From positions 3,596,001-3,660,000 of the forward strand of contig NZ_CP011125.1 of NCBI RefSeq assembly GCF_000737325.1: a stretch of DNA of 64,000 nt, written 5' to 3'. This document shows, in pieces, positions 17,701 through 24,920 of this stretch. Numbering within the stretch: the stretch's first letter is position 1; each line of letters starts with the position of its first letter. The notes below the pieces were generated by a model that saw only the letters and a list, made by a program, of their open reading frames with translations, did not search any database and was not told the origin of the DNA. Origin of the DNA: Sandaracinus amylolyticus (GTDB lineage Bacteria; Myxococcota_A; Polyangia; Polyangiales; Sandaracinaceae). A program made the translations under genes and the position numbers.

Positions 17701-18388
17701 GCTCTACAAGCAGATGCTCTCGCAGGTCCGCGCGAGCGTGATGAGCGAGGTCGAGAAGCAGGGCGTCGGCAAGGCGCAGATCCAGATCCTCGCGGCGCTC
17801 ACGCGCCTTCGTCAGGCGGCGTGCGATCCGCGCCTCACGAAGATGAACGCGCGCGAAGGCGAGTGGAACGACGAGACGAGCGGTAAGCTCTCGGCGCTCC
17901 GCGAGATCCTGCAGGAGGCGAAGGCGGGCGGGCACCGCGTGCTCGTGTTCTCGCAGTTCGTCGAGATGCTGCAGCTGATCAAGAGCGCGGCGGATCAGGA
18001 CGGCATCCGCTACGAGTACCTCGACGGCTCGACGAAGGATCGTCAGGACCGCGTCGATCACTTCAACAAGGACGAGAACGTCGACGCGTTCCTCATCTCG
18101 CTGAAGGCGGGCGGCACGGGTCTGAACCTGACGGGCGCGGACACGGTCGTGCACTTCGATCCGTGGTGGAACCCCGCGGTCGAAGATCAGGCGACGGACC
18201 GCGCGCACCGCATCGGTCAGACGAAGGTCGTGACCGTGTATCGCTTGATCGCGAAGGGCACGGTCGAGGAGAAGATCCTCCAGCTCAGCGACAAGAAGCG
18301 CGAGCTGATGAGCAACGTGCTGACGACCGAGAGCACGCCGCTCAAGGGCCTGACGAAGGCCGACATCGACGAGCTGTTCAGCGACTGA
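14729..18388 (+). CDS. SWI2/SNF2-type helicase with SWIM zinc finger
   Basis: 1219-residue ATP-dependent DNA translocase. The first ~75 residues are strongly acidic (long Asp runs). A SWIM finger follows (Cys151, Cys153, Cys163, His165), then a long helicase-associated region. The SNF2 core has Walker A in DDMGLGKTLQT (~779-789), DEAQ at 877, TGTPIENRLSE and FVLRRTKGEV. The C-terminal helicase half has LVFSQFVEML, LKAGGTGLNLTGAD and DRAHRIGQ. All ATPase motifs seem intact. Such proteins remodel protein-DNA or RNA polymerase complexes (compare RapA); the exact target is unknown. ATG 14729 has AGAGG just upstream. The reading frame runs further upstream but without coding character. Confidence 0.93.
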   Translation: MTDTHPELDDLALDASEGDGDEGYDDGPEGALDEGADDRPHRARQHADADSDGDADDGDDDDDGEDDDDEAPARVPDPSRVAQHVSRFSDRAIQRVVGGNAFLRGRQYARRGDVKELETQDGEAHARIHVKQDTYEPRLVLGEDNAFTSSCTCAGFRGPTQHCKHVAALLVALRDRERPPRPKAPQQDRPASSPPAHPKTTTEIPPGTSHTVSVGGKRRRSRRRRRGAETNGVSHLEVLTTREPGPAVLPPPGAVLTGNLAYTERPGSAPLSVAAANEARGVLDAWLPGPDEQTKPFDLEFRMQVRSASITITPVIAGTRTAVPITDALAAFHAVAGQTREIMRALARHTPRNTPATAELRAEDAAEVLSMLKDRRVLLEPASMELRFADDTLKPRIELDQANGRTCRVRVVFESKGGLRRFPLSSGAWFEGTPGWHVDTTEGIARPVAESVTPAWLQRLYRSPALIYPMGELPRLLGEGIPRVAASLGAELPDLSQVADLVDAAPRFKLQLDGDIIEARAKLSVYYGEQLFPIPPAEFPSPLAFLPPREAGGRPRVVRRDVGAEMSSVQQLMNLGFAVDETREGLVAKGDGAVSFWTNGITSLPESWEKLIPHDLRAVKVRDASVTAQVRVASGVDWLSLDMTFNAGGVAVDEDELRNALEKGRRLVKLSDGTFAPVKAEEVREVLDRMAEIVAGTSGGAKVPLSQAGRIQDLLRIVGNSSVSPQAKEILGKLEEIGEIEQIAKPRNLKVQQFRDYQKRGFSWLVFHHNLGTGGILADDMGLGKTLQTITMLLWLKNKTKQQKPTLVVAPTSVVPNWAREIEKFAPSLSTLIWQGPDRHEQRDEIEDTDVMITSYALLRRDEELLNEIDFRYVILDEAQHIKNPLSATARAAKKLKSERRLALTGTPIENRLSEIWSIIDFVSPGLLGSLKTFEEKYARPVERGDQETVAKLRAIIHPFVLRRTKGEVAPELPAKIEQEMIVPLADDQAKLYKQMLSQVRASVMSEVEKQGVGKAQIQILAALTRLRQAACDPRLTKMNAREGEWNDETSGKLSALREILQEAKAGGHRVLVFSQFVEMLQLIKSAADQDGIRYEYLDGSTKDRQDRVDHFNKDENVDAFLISLKAGGTGLNLTGADTVVHFDPWWNPAVEDQATDRAHRIGQTKVVTVYRLIAKGTVEEKILQLSDKKRELMSNVLTTESTPLKGLTKADIDELFSD

Positions 18389-18402
18389 TTCGAGGGTGGC
18401 GG

Positions 18403-18423
18403 CCGCCAGCACCTGGCTGGCGG
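18403..18423 (+). terminator. hairpin after the SNF2 gene
   Basis: CCGCCAG (18403-18409) pairs with CTGGCGG (18417-18423), 15 bases after the stop, followed by TTCC. A likely transcript end for the helicase gene, with a weak T-tract. Confidence 0.5.
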
Positions 18424-18502
18424 TTCCGTCATCGCCGCGCGCGAATCACCACTATTACGTCGGTTCCCGAGCGCGGCACGCGCGGTGCGATGGAGCACGC
18501 GC

Positions 18503-19336
18503 GTGCCGTCGACGGACCACGAGCTGCCGCTGCTCTTGTTGCGCGACGCGCCGGGCGTGCTCGCGCGCTTGGTGCGCGACGCGTTCGGAGTCGAGCTCGG
18601 CGATGACCTCGTCGAGTCGAGCGCCGCGTTCCACGAGCTCGAGCCTGCGGCGTACGTCGCGGATCTCGTGGTCGTGGGCGACGAGGTCGTGGTCGTCGTC
18701 GAGGTGCAGCGCGCGCGCAACGATCTGAAGCGCGCGCGGTGGCCGCTCTATCTCGCGAGCGCGCACGCGAAGCACGCGCGCGCGGCGTGGCTCGTGGTGA
18801 TCGCGCTCGACGAAGCGGTGAGCGCATGGGCGAAGCGACCCATCGAGACGTTCCAGGGCGGGGCGCTCACCCCGCTGGTGATCGGCCCGCCGGAGATCCC
18901 GCGGGTGCTCGACGTCGACGCGGCGAAGTCCGCGCCCGAGCTCGCGGTGCTGTCGGCGATGGCGCACGGGAAGGACGCACGGCACGCCGTCGAGATCGGG
19001 GTGGCGGCGCTCGTCGCCGCGGGCGAGGTGGGGCTGCGGGACGAGGACCGTGGCAAGCTCTACTTCGACGTCGTGCTCGATGCGCTCGCGGATGTCGCGC
19101 GGGCGGCGCTGGAGGCCAGCATGAAGTTGGAAGGGTACGAGTACCGGAGCGAGTTCGCGCGTCACTACGTCGCGCAGGGGCGCGCCGAAGGGCTGCGCGC
19201 TGCGGTGCGGATGCTCTGCGAAGCGTTCGGGATCGAGTGGAACGAGGCGCGCGAGCGAGCGATCGCGACGCTCGATGCACCCGCGCTCGAGCGCCTCTGC
19301 GCGCGGCTCCAGCACGAGCGACGCTGGCCTGATTGA
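18503..19336 (+). CDS. Rpn-like PD-(D/E)XK nuclease-fold protein
   Basis: 277-residue protein. The N-terminal ~110 residues look like a PD-(D/E)XK fold of the Rpn/PDDEXK_2 type: Asp54 in ADLVVV, then Glu67 and Gln69 in VVVEVQRAR. The ExQ variant is usual in that family. The rest is helical, with no recognised domain. Members are often annotated as transposase-like or as recombination-promoting nucleases and occur in many copies in myxobacteria; cellular role unclear. GTG 18503 is chosen because GGAG (18492-18495) lies 7 bases upstream; GTG 18485 in the same frame would add 6 residues. It is preceded by a hairpin, so it is probably monocistronic. Confidence 0.7.
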   Translation: MPSTDHELPLLLLRDAPGVLARLVRDAFGVELGDDLVESSAAFHELEPAAYVADLVVVGDEVVVVVEVQRARNDLKRARWPLYLASAHAKHARAAWLVVIALDEAVSAWAKRPIETFQGGALTPLVIGPPEIPRVLDVDAAKSAPELAVLSAMAHGKDARHAVEIGVAALVAAGEVGLRDEDRGKLYFDVVLDALADVARAALEASMKLEGYEYRSEFARHYVAQGRAEGLRAAVRMLCEAFGIEWNEARERAIATLDAPALERLCARLQHERRWPD

Positions 19337-19450
19337 CCGCGTTCTGATCTCTTGGTTTCGCGTGCGTTGCGCTCAGATGAGTGGGTGCGGCGCAGGCGTG
19401 TGGAGCTCCGCTGAACGTCGAGCTCGGCGACGCCGCGAGGTGTGACTGCG

Positions 19451-19831
19451 ATGCGGTGTCCCAACTGCCAGCGAGCGATGCGAGCGCTCTTCTTCTCGTT
19501 CGCGTGCGATCACTGCGACGGGTTGGTCGACTCGTTCGACTTCCGTGGCTTCGTGGTGCTGCGGCGAGAGCGCACACTGCCCTGCGAGGAGTACGTCTTC
19601 GCGACGCGCGCCGACGCCGAGCGATGGCGCGAGCTCAACGGGCTCTTCGACGCGGAGATCCGAGAGGTGCGCGGCGACAAGCCGTTCCGATGGCAGCCGA
19701 GCCGCGGAACGGTGCGGGGGATCATCCTCGCGGATCGCCTCTTCGAGATCTGCCCGGATCACAAGTTCGAGCCCCGGCCGAACCGCGCGTTCCTCGCGCA
19801 GCAGCCGGAGCAGCTCGCCGCGTCGCCGTAG
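19451..19831 (+). CDS. small zinc-ribbon protein, unknown function
   Basis: 126 residues. The N-terminus carries CPNC and, 14 residues after it, CDHC, a zinc-ribbon-like pair of Cys knuckles. A mixed alpha/beta remainder includes a region rich in Arg and Trp (RWRELN, RWQPSRG) and one more isolated Cys (ICPDHKF). No family is recognised. ATG 19451 is supported by GAGGTG (19437-19442) 8 bases upstream. No membrane segment, so cytoplasmic. Spacing to the next gene is 136 bp. It may be a regulator or a structural Zn protein; function is not inferred. Confidence 0.6.
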   Translation: MRCPNCQRAMRALFFSFACDHCDGLVDSFDFRGFVVLRRERTLPCEEYVFATRADAERWRELNGLFDAEIREVRGDKPFRWQPSRGTVRGIILADRLFEICPDHKFEPRPNRAFLAQQPEQLAASP

Positions 19832-19967
19832 CGACACGACGCACCTCGTTCGCGGGCTCGACGCGCGCGGACGCCGCGATCGCGGAGCTTGTGACGTCGC
19901 GTCGGGCTCCCACGTACCGCCCGCGCGGTGCGATCACGTTCGTCTCCGCGCGGGGGGGAGCCGGAAC

Positions 19968-20378
19968 GTGACGAACCGAGTGGTCGAGATGCTCGAGGCA
20001 TCACGCGATGCGCTGGTCGCGACGGCGACGCGCGCCGTGGATCGTGAGCCGCTGCAAGGCGCGCCATCGTACTCGCGCGACGATCTCGCGCAGATGGTCG
20101 ACGGCTTCTTGCACGTCCTCCGCGAGCGCGCCGACGCGCGCAGCGACGACGCGTACGAGTTCTACATCGACACCGTGATCCCGGGGCTGGTCGCGCAGGG
20201 CTCGTCGCCCGAGTCGATCGTGCACGGCACCGTCGCGTGGTGTGCGCGCGTGATGGTGCTCGCGACGCGCGGGCTCCCGCATCCCGACGACACCGTGGAG
20301 CTCGACTGGCTCGCGGCGTTCTTCGCGGGCTACGTGCGCGACATCGCGAACAGCGCGTTCCGCGCGGCGAGGAAGTGA
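19968..20378 (+). CDS. helical protein, unknown function (possibly RsbR-N-like)
   Basis: 136 residues, predicted mainly helical, with no Cys cluster, membrane segment or catalytic motif apart from one Cys in TVAWCARVM. The overall pattern (short leader, DDLAQMVDGFLHVL, then two long amphipathic helices) slightly resembles the globin-like N-terminal domain of RsbR/RsbRD stress proteins, but this is weak. GTG 19968 is well supported by GGGGGAG 7 bases upstream. The next small gene starts 4 bp after its stop, so the two form a transcription unit. Confidence 0.55.
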   Translation: MTNRVVEMLEASRDALVATATRAVDREPLQGAPSYSRDDLAQMVDGFLHVLRERADARSDDAYEFYIDTVIPGLVAQGSSPESIVHGTVAWCARVMVLATRGLPHPDDTVELDWLAAFFAGYVRDIANSAFRAARK

Positions 20379-20381
20379 GCC

Positions 20382-20624
20382 GTGGCCCTCGTCGACGAAG
20401 TGGTCGCGGCCACCGGGCTCTCGCACGTGATCGCGGAGGACGTCGTGCGGCGCGCGCTGGTGCGCGGCGGCGTCGATCCGGTGGCGCTGACGCGGCCCGA
20501 GCTCGCCCGCGCGATTCCGTCGCTGCGCAAGGCGCTCGGTCTCTTCCTGCGCGGCAACGACCTCGAGCGCGCGCTCGTCCGGGTCGAGCACCTCGCGCGC
20601 GATCGCTCTGATCGATCGTCGTGA
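20382..20624 (+). CDS. small helical protein, unknown
   Basis: 80 residues, GTG start at 20382 after a GAGGAAG ribosome binding site. It looks like two or three helices with a Leu-rich C-terminal half and a basic end; no motif recognised. The gene begins 4 bp after the preceding unknown gene, with which it is probably translated as a pair. Its TGA (20622-20624) abuts the stop of the convergent uppP gene without any gap, so the two transcripts must overlap or share termination. Confidence 0.5.
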   Translation: MALVDEVVAATGLSHVIAEDVVRRALVRGGVDPVALTRPELARAIPSLRKALGLFLRGNDLERALVRVEHLARDRSDRSS

Positions 20625-21434
20625 TCAGAGCATCCCGGCCGCGATCATCGCGACGACGATCGCGGCCGCGCCGAAGCGCCACCACGCGAAGATCCCGAGG
20701 CCGCGCTCGTTGAGCCAGCCGACCATGAAGCGCACCGACACCACGGCCGCGATCCACGCGGCGACGAAGCCGATCGCGACCGGGAGCGGCCCGTAGGCCT
20801 CGAGCATCGTCGCGCCGTGCTGCAGCGACTTGTACGCGGTCGCTGCGCCGAGCGTGACGAGGCCGAGGAGGAACGAGAACTCCACCGCCGCCGACAGCGA
20901 GAGGCCGACCGCGACGCCGCCGAGGATCGTCGCGAGGCTGCGGCTCACGCCGGGCCACATCGCGATGCACTGCACCGCGCCGATCGCGAGCGCGGCGCGC
21001 CAGCCGAGCTCCTCCAGCGAGCGTCCCTCCTGGCTGCGCTTCGTGCGCGCGAACCAGAGGATCACGACGCCGCCGACGACCCACGCGACGACGATCGGCC
21101 ACGGCCCGAAGAGCACGCTCTCGATCAGATCGTCGAGCGCGAAGCCGACGATCGCGGCGGGCAGGAACGCGACGATCACGCACATCGCGAGCTTCGCGCC
21201 GATCGGATCGCGCCCGATCGCGCCGAGCGCCATCTGCCCGACGCGCTTCCGATAGAGCGCGAGCACCGCGACGATCGCGCCCGCCTGGATCGCGATCGCG
21301 TACGCGTTCGACGCGTCGCTCTCTGGGATCCCGAGGATGCGTTGCGTGACGAGGAGATGCCCCGTCGAGCTCACCGGGAGGTACTCGGTGAGGCCTTCGA
21401 CGATGCCGAGGAGGAGTGCTTGCCAGAGCTCCAT
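20625..21434 (-). CDS. uppP: undecaprenyl-diphosphatase (BacA family)
   Basis: 269-residue polytopic membrane enzyme that dephosphorylates undecaprenyl diphosphate to recycle the lipid carrier for peptidoglycan and other envelope polymers. The hallmark motifs are present: GIVEGLTEYLPVSSTGHL at the N-terminus (catalytic Glu and Ser region) and MWPGVSRSLATI in the middle. About eight hydrophobic segments are visible, and the length is normal for the family. ATG 21434. It ends exactly at the stop of a convergent small gene; upstream on the same strand, 88 bp away, ends the secreted M23 gene. The envelope theme fits its neighbours, but an operon is not certain. Confidence 0.95.
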   Translation of the reverse strand: MELWQALLLGIVEGLTEYLPVSSTGHLLVTQRILGIPESDASNAYAIAIQAGAIVAVLALYRKRVGQMALGAIGRDPIGAKLAMCVIVAFLPAAIVGFALDDLIESVLFGPWPIVVAWVVGGVVILWFARTKRSQEGRSLEELGWRAALAIGAVQCIAMWPGVSRSLATILGGVAVGLSLSAAVEFSFLLGLVTLGAATAYKSLQHGATMLEAYGPLPVAIGFVAAWIAAVVSVRFMVGWLNERGLGIFAWWRFGAAAIVVAMIAAGML

Positions 21435-21522
21435 GCGAGGGGCGCGTCGGGCGTCCTGAGCACGCAGGCGCCGCGCGGCAAGCCCTCGTACCAGACCGGC
21501 GCGCGCGCCGCGAGCCGGCGCG

Positions 21523-22956
21523 TCAGCGACGCCGACGACGTACGAGCATCATCGACGCGAGCGCGGCGATCACCAGAGCACCGGCGTGCGAAGGCGCGCG
21601 CCCGCCGACCACGCAGCCGCATCCGCCCGAGATGCGCGGGCTCGCCGTCGGCGGCGACGTCCCGGCGTCGCGGTCGCCCGGGATCGTCGTGCCCGCGTCG
21701 CCGGTCGGGATGCTGCCGCCGTCGGCGATCGGCAGGCTGCCGCCGTCGGGGTCGGGCGCGCACGCGAGATCGGATCCGTCGCAGTCCTGATCGATCGCGT
21801 CGCCGCACGTCTCCTCGGCGCCCGGATGCACGCCCGCGTTCGCGTCGTCGCAGTCGACGTCGCGGGTCGAGCCGTCGCCGTCGGCGTCGGCCGGCGGCAC
21901 CACGGTGACGCGCACCTGCAGCTGGCCGTCGACGGGCCCGCCCGAGTCGGAGAACCACGCGACGCTCTCCTGCACGAGGTTGAAGAACTGCGGGTAGTCG
22001 CCGGCGCTCGCCGGCGCGCGCACGGTGAACGCGAAGCGCCCGGTCGCGCCCGGCGCGACGTCGCGATCGACGGTCGCCGCGCGGTTCGGCGCGACCCAGT
22101 CGGGGCCTGCGAGCGGGCTCGCGCGATCACGCGGCTCGGTCGTGCCGAGGAACGTCTGCCCGGGGCGCCACGTCTCGGTGCCGGTGTTGCGCAGCTCGAT
22201 GTGCCCGGCGCGCTCCTCGCCCGGCGCGAGCTGGAACGGATCGCGCGCGAGCGGGAACGACTGGCTCACGTACTCGGCCCGGAAGCGCGGCGTGCTCGGG
22301 CCGATCAGCGCCTCGTACGAGCGCACGAGCGACATGTACGTCGGCACGTAGACGCTGCCGACACCGCTCACGTTCTGGCGGATGTTGAAGTGCAGATGAA
22401 CCGTGGTCGGCGTGCCGCCGAACGCGTTCGACACGTTGCCGACGACGGTGCCGCGCGTGACGCGCTGGCCGACGCTCACGCGCACCGAGCCCATGTGCAG
22501 ATAGTCGAAGCGCGTGCCGTCCGCGGCCGTGAGGTAGACCGAGTACGAGCCGATGTTCGTGATCGTTCCGTCCACGACCGCGACGACGGGATGCACGTTG
22601 TTCATGCAGCTCGATCCGCGGATGTCCTGGCCCTGGTGGCCCTGTCCCGCGGGGCAGAGCGGCATGTCCCACGAGCGCGACTCGCAGTAGTTGTCGCGCC
22701 ACGGGTACGAGAAGTTCCGCGCGTCGCACTGCGAGCCGCTCGGGCCCTCGTTGCCGCCCACGCCCCACACCTGCGAGTTCAGGTACGCGGGCGCGTCGCG
22801 CACGGGGAAGCGGATCCCCGGCGCGTAGACGCGCGAGTCGACGCGGCCTCGGCCGCTGCCCGACACGAGCTCGCCCGCTGGGCGGTACGTGAACTGCGCG
22901 CGCGCGATCGACGGAGCGAGCGCGAGCACGAACGCGAGCGCTGCGAGCATCCTCAT
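21523..22956 (-). CDS. secreted M23 peptidase with FW-like, MopE-type and MYXO-CTERM-like segments
   Basis: 477-residue secreted protein. The signal peptide ends near SIARAQ (~20). An M23 domain follows with zinc motifs GHQGQD (His107, Asp111), DYLH and VHLHFN (187-190). Next is a beta-sandwich with NTGTETWRPGQTF (~257-365) resembling the FW/NBR1 Ig-like domain, then a MopE-type motif (DADGDG, DVDCDD, IDQDCDGSD; ~388-430). The last ~30 residues are a Cys-containing GGCGCVVGG, a hydrophobic helix and an Arg run, fitting a MYXO-CTERM surface-sorting tail. ATG 22956 has GGAGGTG 4 bases upstream and overlaps the upstream lipoprotein stop (ATGA). Likely a surface-anchored cell-wall hydrolase, its own or predatory; the latter is speculation. 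Confidence 0.88.
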   Translation of the reverse strand: MRMLAALAFVLALAPSIARAQFTYRPAGELVSGSGRGRVDSRVYAPGIRFPVRDAPAYLNSQVWGVGGNEGPSGSQCDARNFSYPWRDNYCESRSWDMPLCPAGQGHQGQDIRGSSCMNNVHPVVAVVDGTITNIGSYSVYLTAADGTRFDYLHMGSVRVSVGQRVTRGTVVGNVSNAFGGTPTTVHLHFNIRQNVSGVGSVYVPTYMSLVRSYEALIGPSTPRFRAEYVSQSFPLARDPFQLAPGEERAGHIELRNTGTETWRPGQTFLGTTEPRDRASPLAGPDWVAPNRAATVDRDVAPGATGRFAFTVRAPASAGDYPQFFNLVQESVAWFSDSGGPVDGQLQVRVTVVPPADADGDGSTRDVDCDDANAGVHPGAEETCGDAIDQDCDGSDLACAPDPDGGSLPIADGGSIPTGDAGTTIPGDRDAGTSPPTASPRISGGCGCVVGGRAPSHAGALVIAALASMMLVRRRRR

Positions 22957-23501
22957 CGCGCACCTCCCGCGGGCACGAGGCGATCGGCGAGCGAGAGCAC
23001 GAAGCCGCGCTCGGTGCAGCGCGCGTCGTCCTCGGGACGCGCGCACTCGACCTCGAGCGCGAACGCGACGTCGCCCTCGGTCCACGCGACGCTGCGGATC
23101 AGCTCGTTGACGGTCACGCGCGCGGGCTCGCCGCGCACGCTCTCGTCGGGCGGCGGCGCGGTGACGACCTCGTCGTCGGAGACGACCGGGTGCGCGACGT
23201 TCGTGGCGTGGAGCGAGATGGTGAGCGCGTCGTCGCGGTACGAGAGCGCGACCCAGCTCTCGCCGCTCGTGACGATCGTGCCGCGCGCGTACTCGGCGGG
23301 CAGGAGCAGCATCGGGAAGGGCGCCTGATCGAGCGCGGCGCGCGACTCCGGCGAGAGCAGCGCGGACGGCGCATCGGGCACGGTCGGGCCGGGAACGAGC
23401 GGGTCGGCGGTCTCGTCGAGCGCGGCCGGGGTCGCGGGCGGTGCGTCGGGGGCGCGACCGCAGGCGGCGAGCAGGAGCGAGAGCACGACGAGACGACGCA
23501 T
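22953..23501 (-). CDS. lipoprotein, unknown, coupled to the M23 peptidase
   Basis: 182 residues with a lipoprotein signal: MRRLVVLSLLLAACG, lipobox LAAC. A Pro/Ala-rich linker follows, then a compact beta-rich domain (~60-175) with two Cys (VECARPEDDARC) that may form a disulfide. No family recognised. The stop overlaps the start of the M23/MYXO-CTERM gene (ATGA), so the two are translated together. A partner, inhibitor or chaperone of the peptidase is a reasonable guess without direct evidence. ATG 23501 lacks a clear ribosome binding site; the frame upstream lacks coding character. The 145-bp gap behind it holds an AT-richer stretch with TTGATCAA (near 23557), a possible promoter. Confidence 0.7.
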   Translation of the reverse strand: MRRLVVLSLLLAACGRAPDAPPATPAALDETADPLVPGPTVPDAPSALLSPESRAALDQAPFPMLLLPAEYARGTIVTSGESWVALSYRDDALTISLHATNVAHPVVSDDEVVTAPPPDESVRGEPARVTVNELIRSVAWTEGDVAFALEVECARPEDDARCTERGFVLSLADRLVPAGGAR

Positions 23502-23646
23502 GCCGCCGCGACGAGCAAGCCGGCGGCCACCCGCGTGGCGCGGTGTGGCGGCGAATTGATCAATGGTTCTATGGTGTTGCGCGGTGCAGAGAGAGCGTGA
23601 TCGGGCTCTTCTGCACGCTCTGCGTCCGGGATCTGGACGCGTCGGC

Positions 23647-24219
23647 TCAGGCGATCTCGAGGATCGCATCGCCGCGCTGGGCGCCGATCGCGACGCCGCG
23701 GCCGCGCAGGCGCAGCGCTTTCGCGGGGACGACCGGCACGCGCACGCGCAGCTTGCGCTCGACGCGCACGAGGCCGACTCCGTCGCACGCGCCGCACTCG
23801 ACGTGCTCGCTGCGGAAGAAGCCGCGCGCGACGTGCTCGCCGCCTTCGCCGAGGCACGCGGGGCAGGTGCGCGCCGCGAGCAGCTCGAGCGCGATCCAGC
23901 GGCCGGGCTCGCGCAGCGCTTCGGGGATCACGCCGACGAGATCGACGCCGACGAGGACGCAGCGGACGCGCAGAGGACGATCGACGCGGACGCGCTCGCG
24001 CGGCGCGCGCTCGTGCGTGCGCATCAGCGCCTCGTACGCGGCACGTGCGTCGCGGAAGCGGCGCGCTGCGCTCGGATCGCCGGGGTTGCGATCGGGGTGG
24101 TGGCGGAGCGCGGCCGCGCGGAACGCACGACGGATCTCGTCGGGGGTCGCGTCGTCGCGGACGCCGAGGATGCGGTGGGGATCGAACGCGCGGGGTGGGG
24201 TGGGTCGAGGACGGCTCAC
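23647..24219 (-). CDS. reduced DnaJ-like co-chaperone
   Basis: 190 residues. The J domain is at ~13-67 with the HPD motif in RHHPDRNPG. It is followed directly, without a Gly/Phe-rich linker, by a short zinc-binding segment with only two motif-type repeats (CPACLGEG, CGACDGVG) instead of four, and by a truncated C-terminal part (RVPVVPAKALRLRGRG) like the DnaJ substrate domain. It should stimulate an Hsp70 but is about half the length of DnaJ, so it is a specialised J protein. GTG 24219 is chosen; the frame continues upstream into the divergent promoter area and becomes Arg/Pro-rich. The acetoacetate-decarboxylase-like gene starts 59 bp away on the other strand. Confidence 0.75.
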   Translation of the reverse strand: MSRPRPTPPRAFDPHRILGVRDDATPDEIRRAFRAAALRHHPDRNPGDPSAARRFRDARAAYEALMRTHERAPRERVRVDRPLRVRCVLVGVDLVGVIPEALREPGRWIALELLAARTCPACLGEGGEHVARGFFRSEHVECGACDGVGLVRVERKLRVRVPVVPAKALRLRGRGVAIGAQRGDAILEIA

Positions 24220-24278
24220 GCCGTCGTCGACAACGGGCGCGGGCAGGAGGTTCCCGGGCGCGCGCGCAATCGGTACAC

Positions 24279-24920
24279 ATGACGGGCATGGAGCCGCACT
24301 ATCCGGAGGCGCCGTGGCACACCCACGGACGGGCGATCTTCCAGCCGTTCCTGGTGCGCGCGGAGTCGCTGCGGCTTCCCGAGGGGTTCGTGCCGCGGCT
24401 CGTGGGCGGGCGCGCGATCGGGCTGCTCGGGATCGTGGAGTACGTCGCACCTTCGCCGCTCACGTACCGCGAGCTCGTGTGGATGCCGTGCTTCGTGCGC
24501 GCGCGACGCGCGGCGAGCGGGTACTTCGTCGAGAAGATGTACGTCGACTCCGAGGCGTCGCTGCGAGGCGGGCGCGAGCTGTGGGCGCTGCCGAAGCAGA
24601 TCGCGCGCTTCGAGTGGGGCGAGCGCGAGGTGCGCGTCGAGACGGAGGACGGGGCGCGCCTGGTGCTCGACGTCGCGCTGCGCGGTCCGGCGGTGCGCGC
24701 GCCGAACGACGTCGCGACGGTGCAGGACGCGGGCGACGCGCTGGTGCGCTTCCGAGGCAGCGGGCGCGCGAAGGTGCGCTCGGCGCATCTGCGGGTGCGC
24801 GAGGCGCGCGGGCTCGAGGCGTGGTCGGGCTGGGGCGGCGCGACGCGCGTGCGCGGCGCGGGCGCTGCGCTCGTCGACTTCGCGATCACGATGCACCCGC
24901 CGAAGCGAGTCGCGACGTGA
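24279..24920 (+). CDS. acetoacetate decarboxylase-like (ADC family) protein
   Basis: 213-residue cytoplasmic protein of the ADC superfamily. The segment GGRELWALPKQIARFEWG corresponds to the region holding the Schiff-base Lys of acetoacetate decarboxylase; one Lys is kept (PKQ) while the adjacent second Lys is Gln. This makes the classical decarboxylase uncertain, because many ADC-like proteins act as aldolases, dehydratases or carriers in secondary metabolism. ATG 24279 is the first start; ATG 24288 is equally possible; GGAGG lies too far upstream to decide. The 3' end overlaps the following SDR gene (GTGA), so the two enzymes probably act on the same substrate. Confidence 0.75.
   Translation: MTGMEPHYPEAPWHTHGRAIFQPFLVRAESLRLPEGFVPRLVGGRAIGLLGIVEYVAPSPLTYRELVWMPCFVRARRAASGYFVEKMYVDSEASLRGGRELWALPKQIARFEWGEREVRVETEDGARLVLDVALRGPAVRAPNDVATVQDAGDALVRFRGSGRAKVRSAHLRVREARGLEAWSGWGGATRVRGAGAALVDFAITMHPPKRVAT

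Noticed and set aside
13076-18412. 1778-codon minus frame
   Set aside because: Mostly antisense to the SNF2 gene, composition Arg/Leu/Asp-rich as usual for shadows in this DNA.
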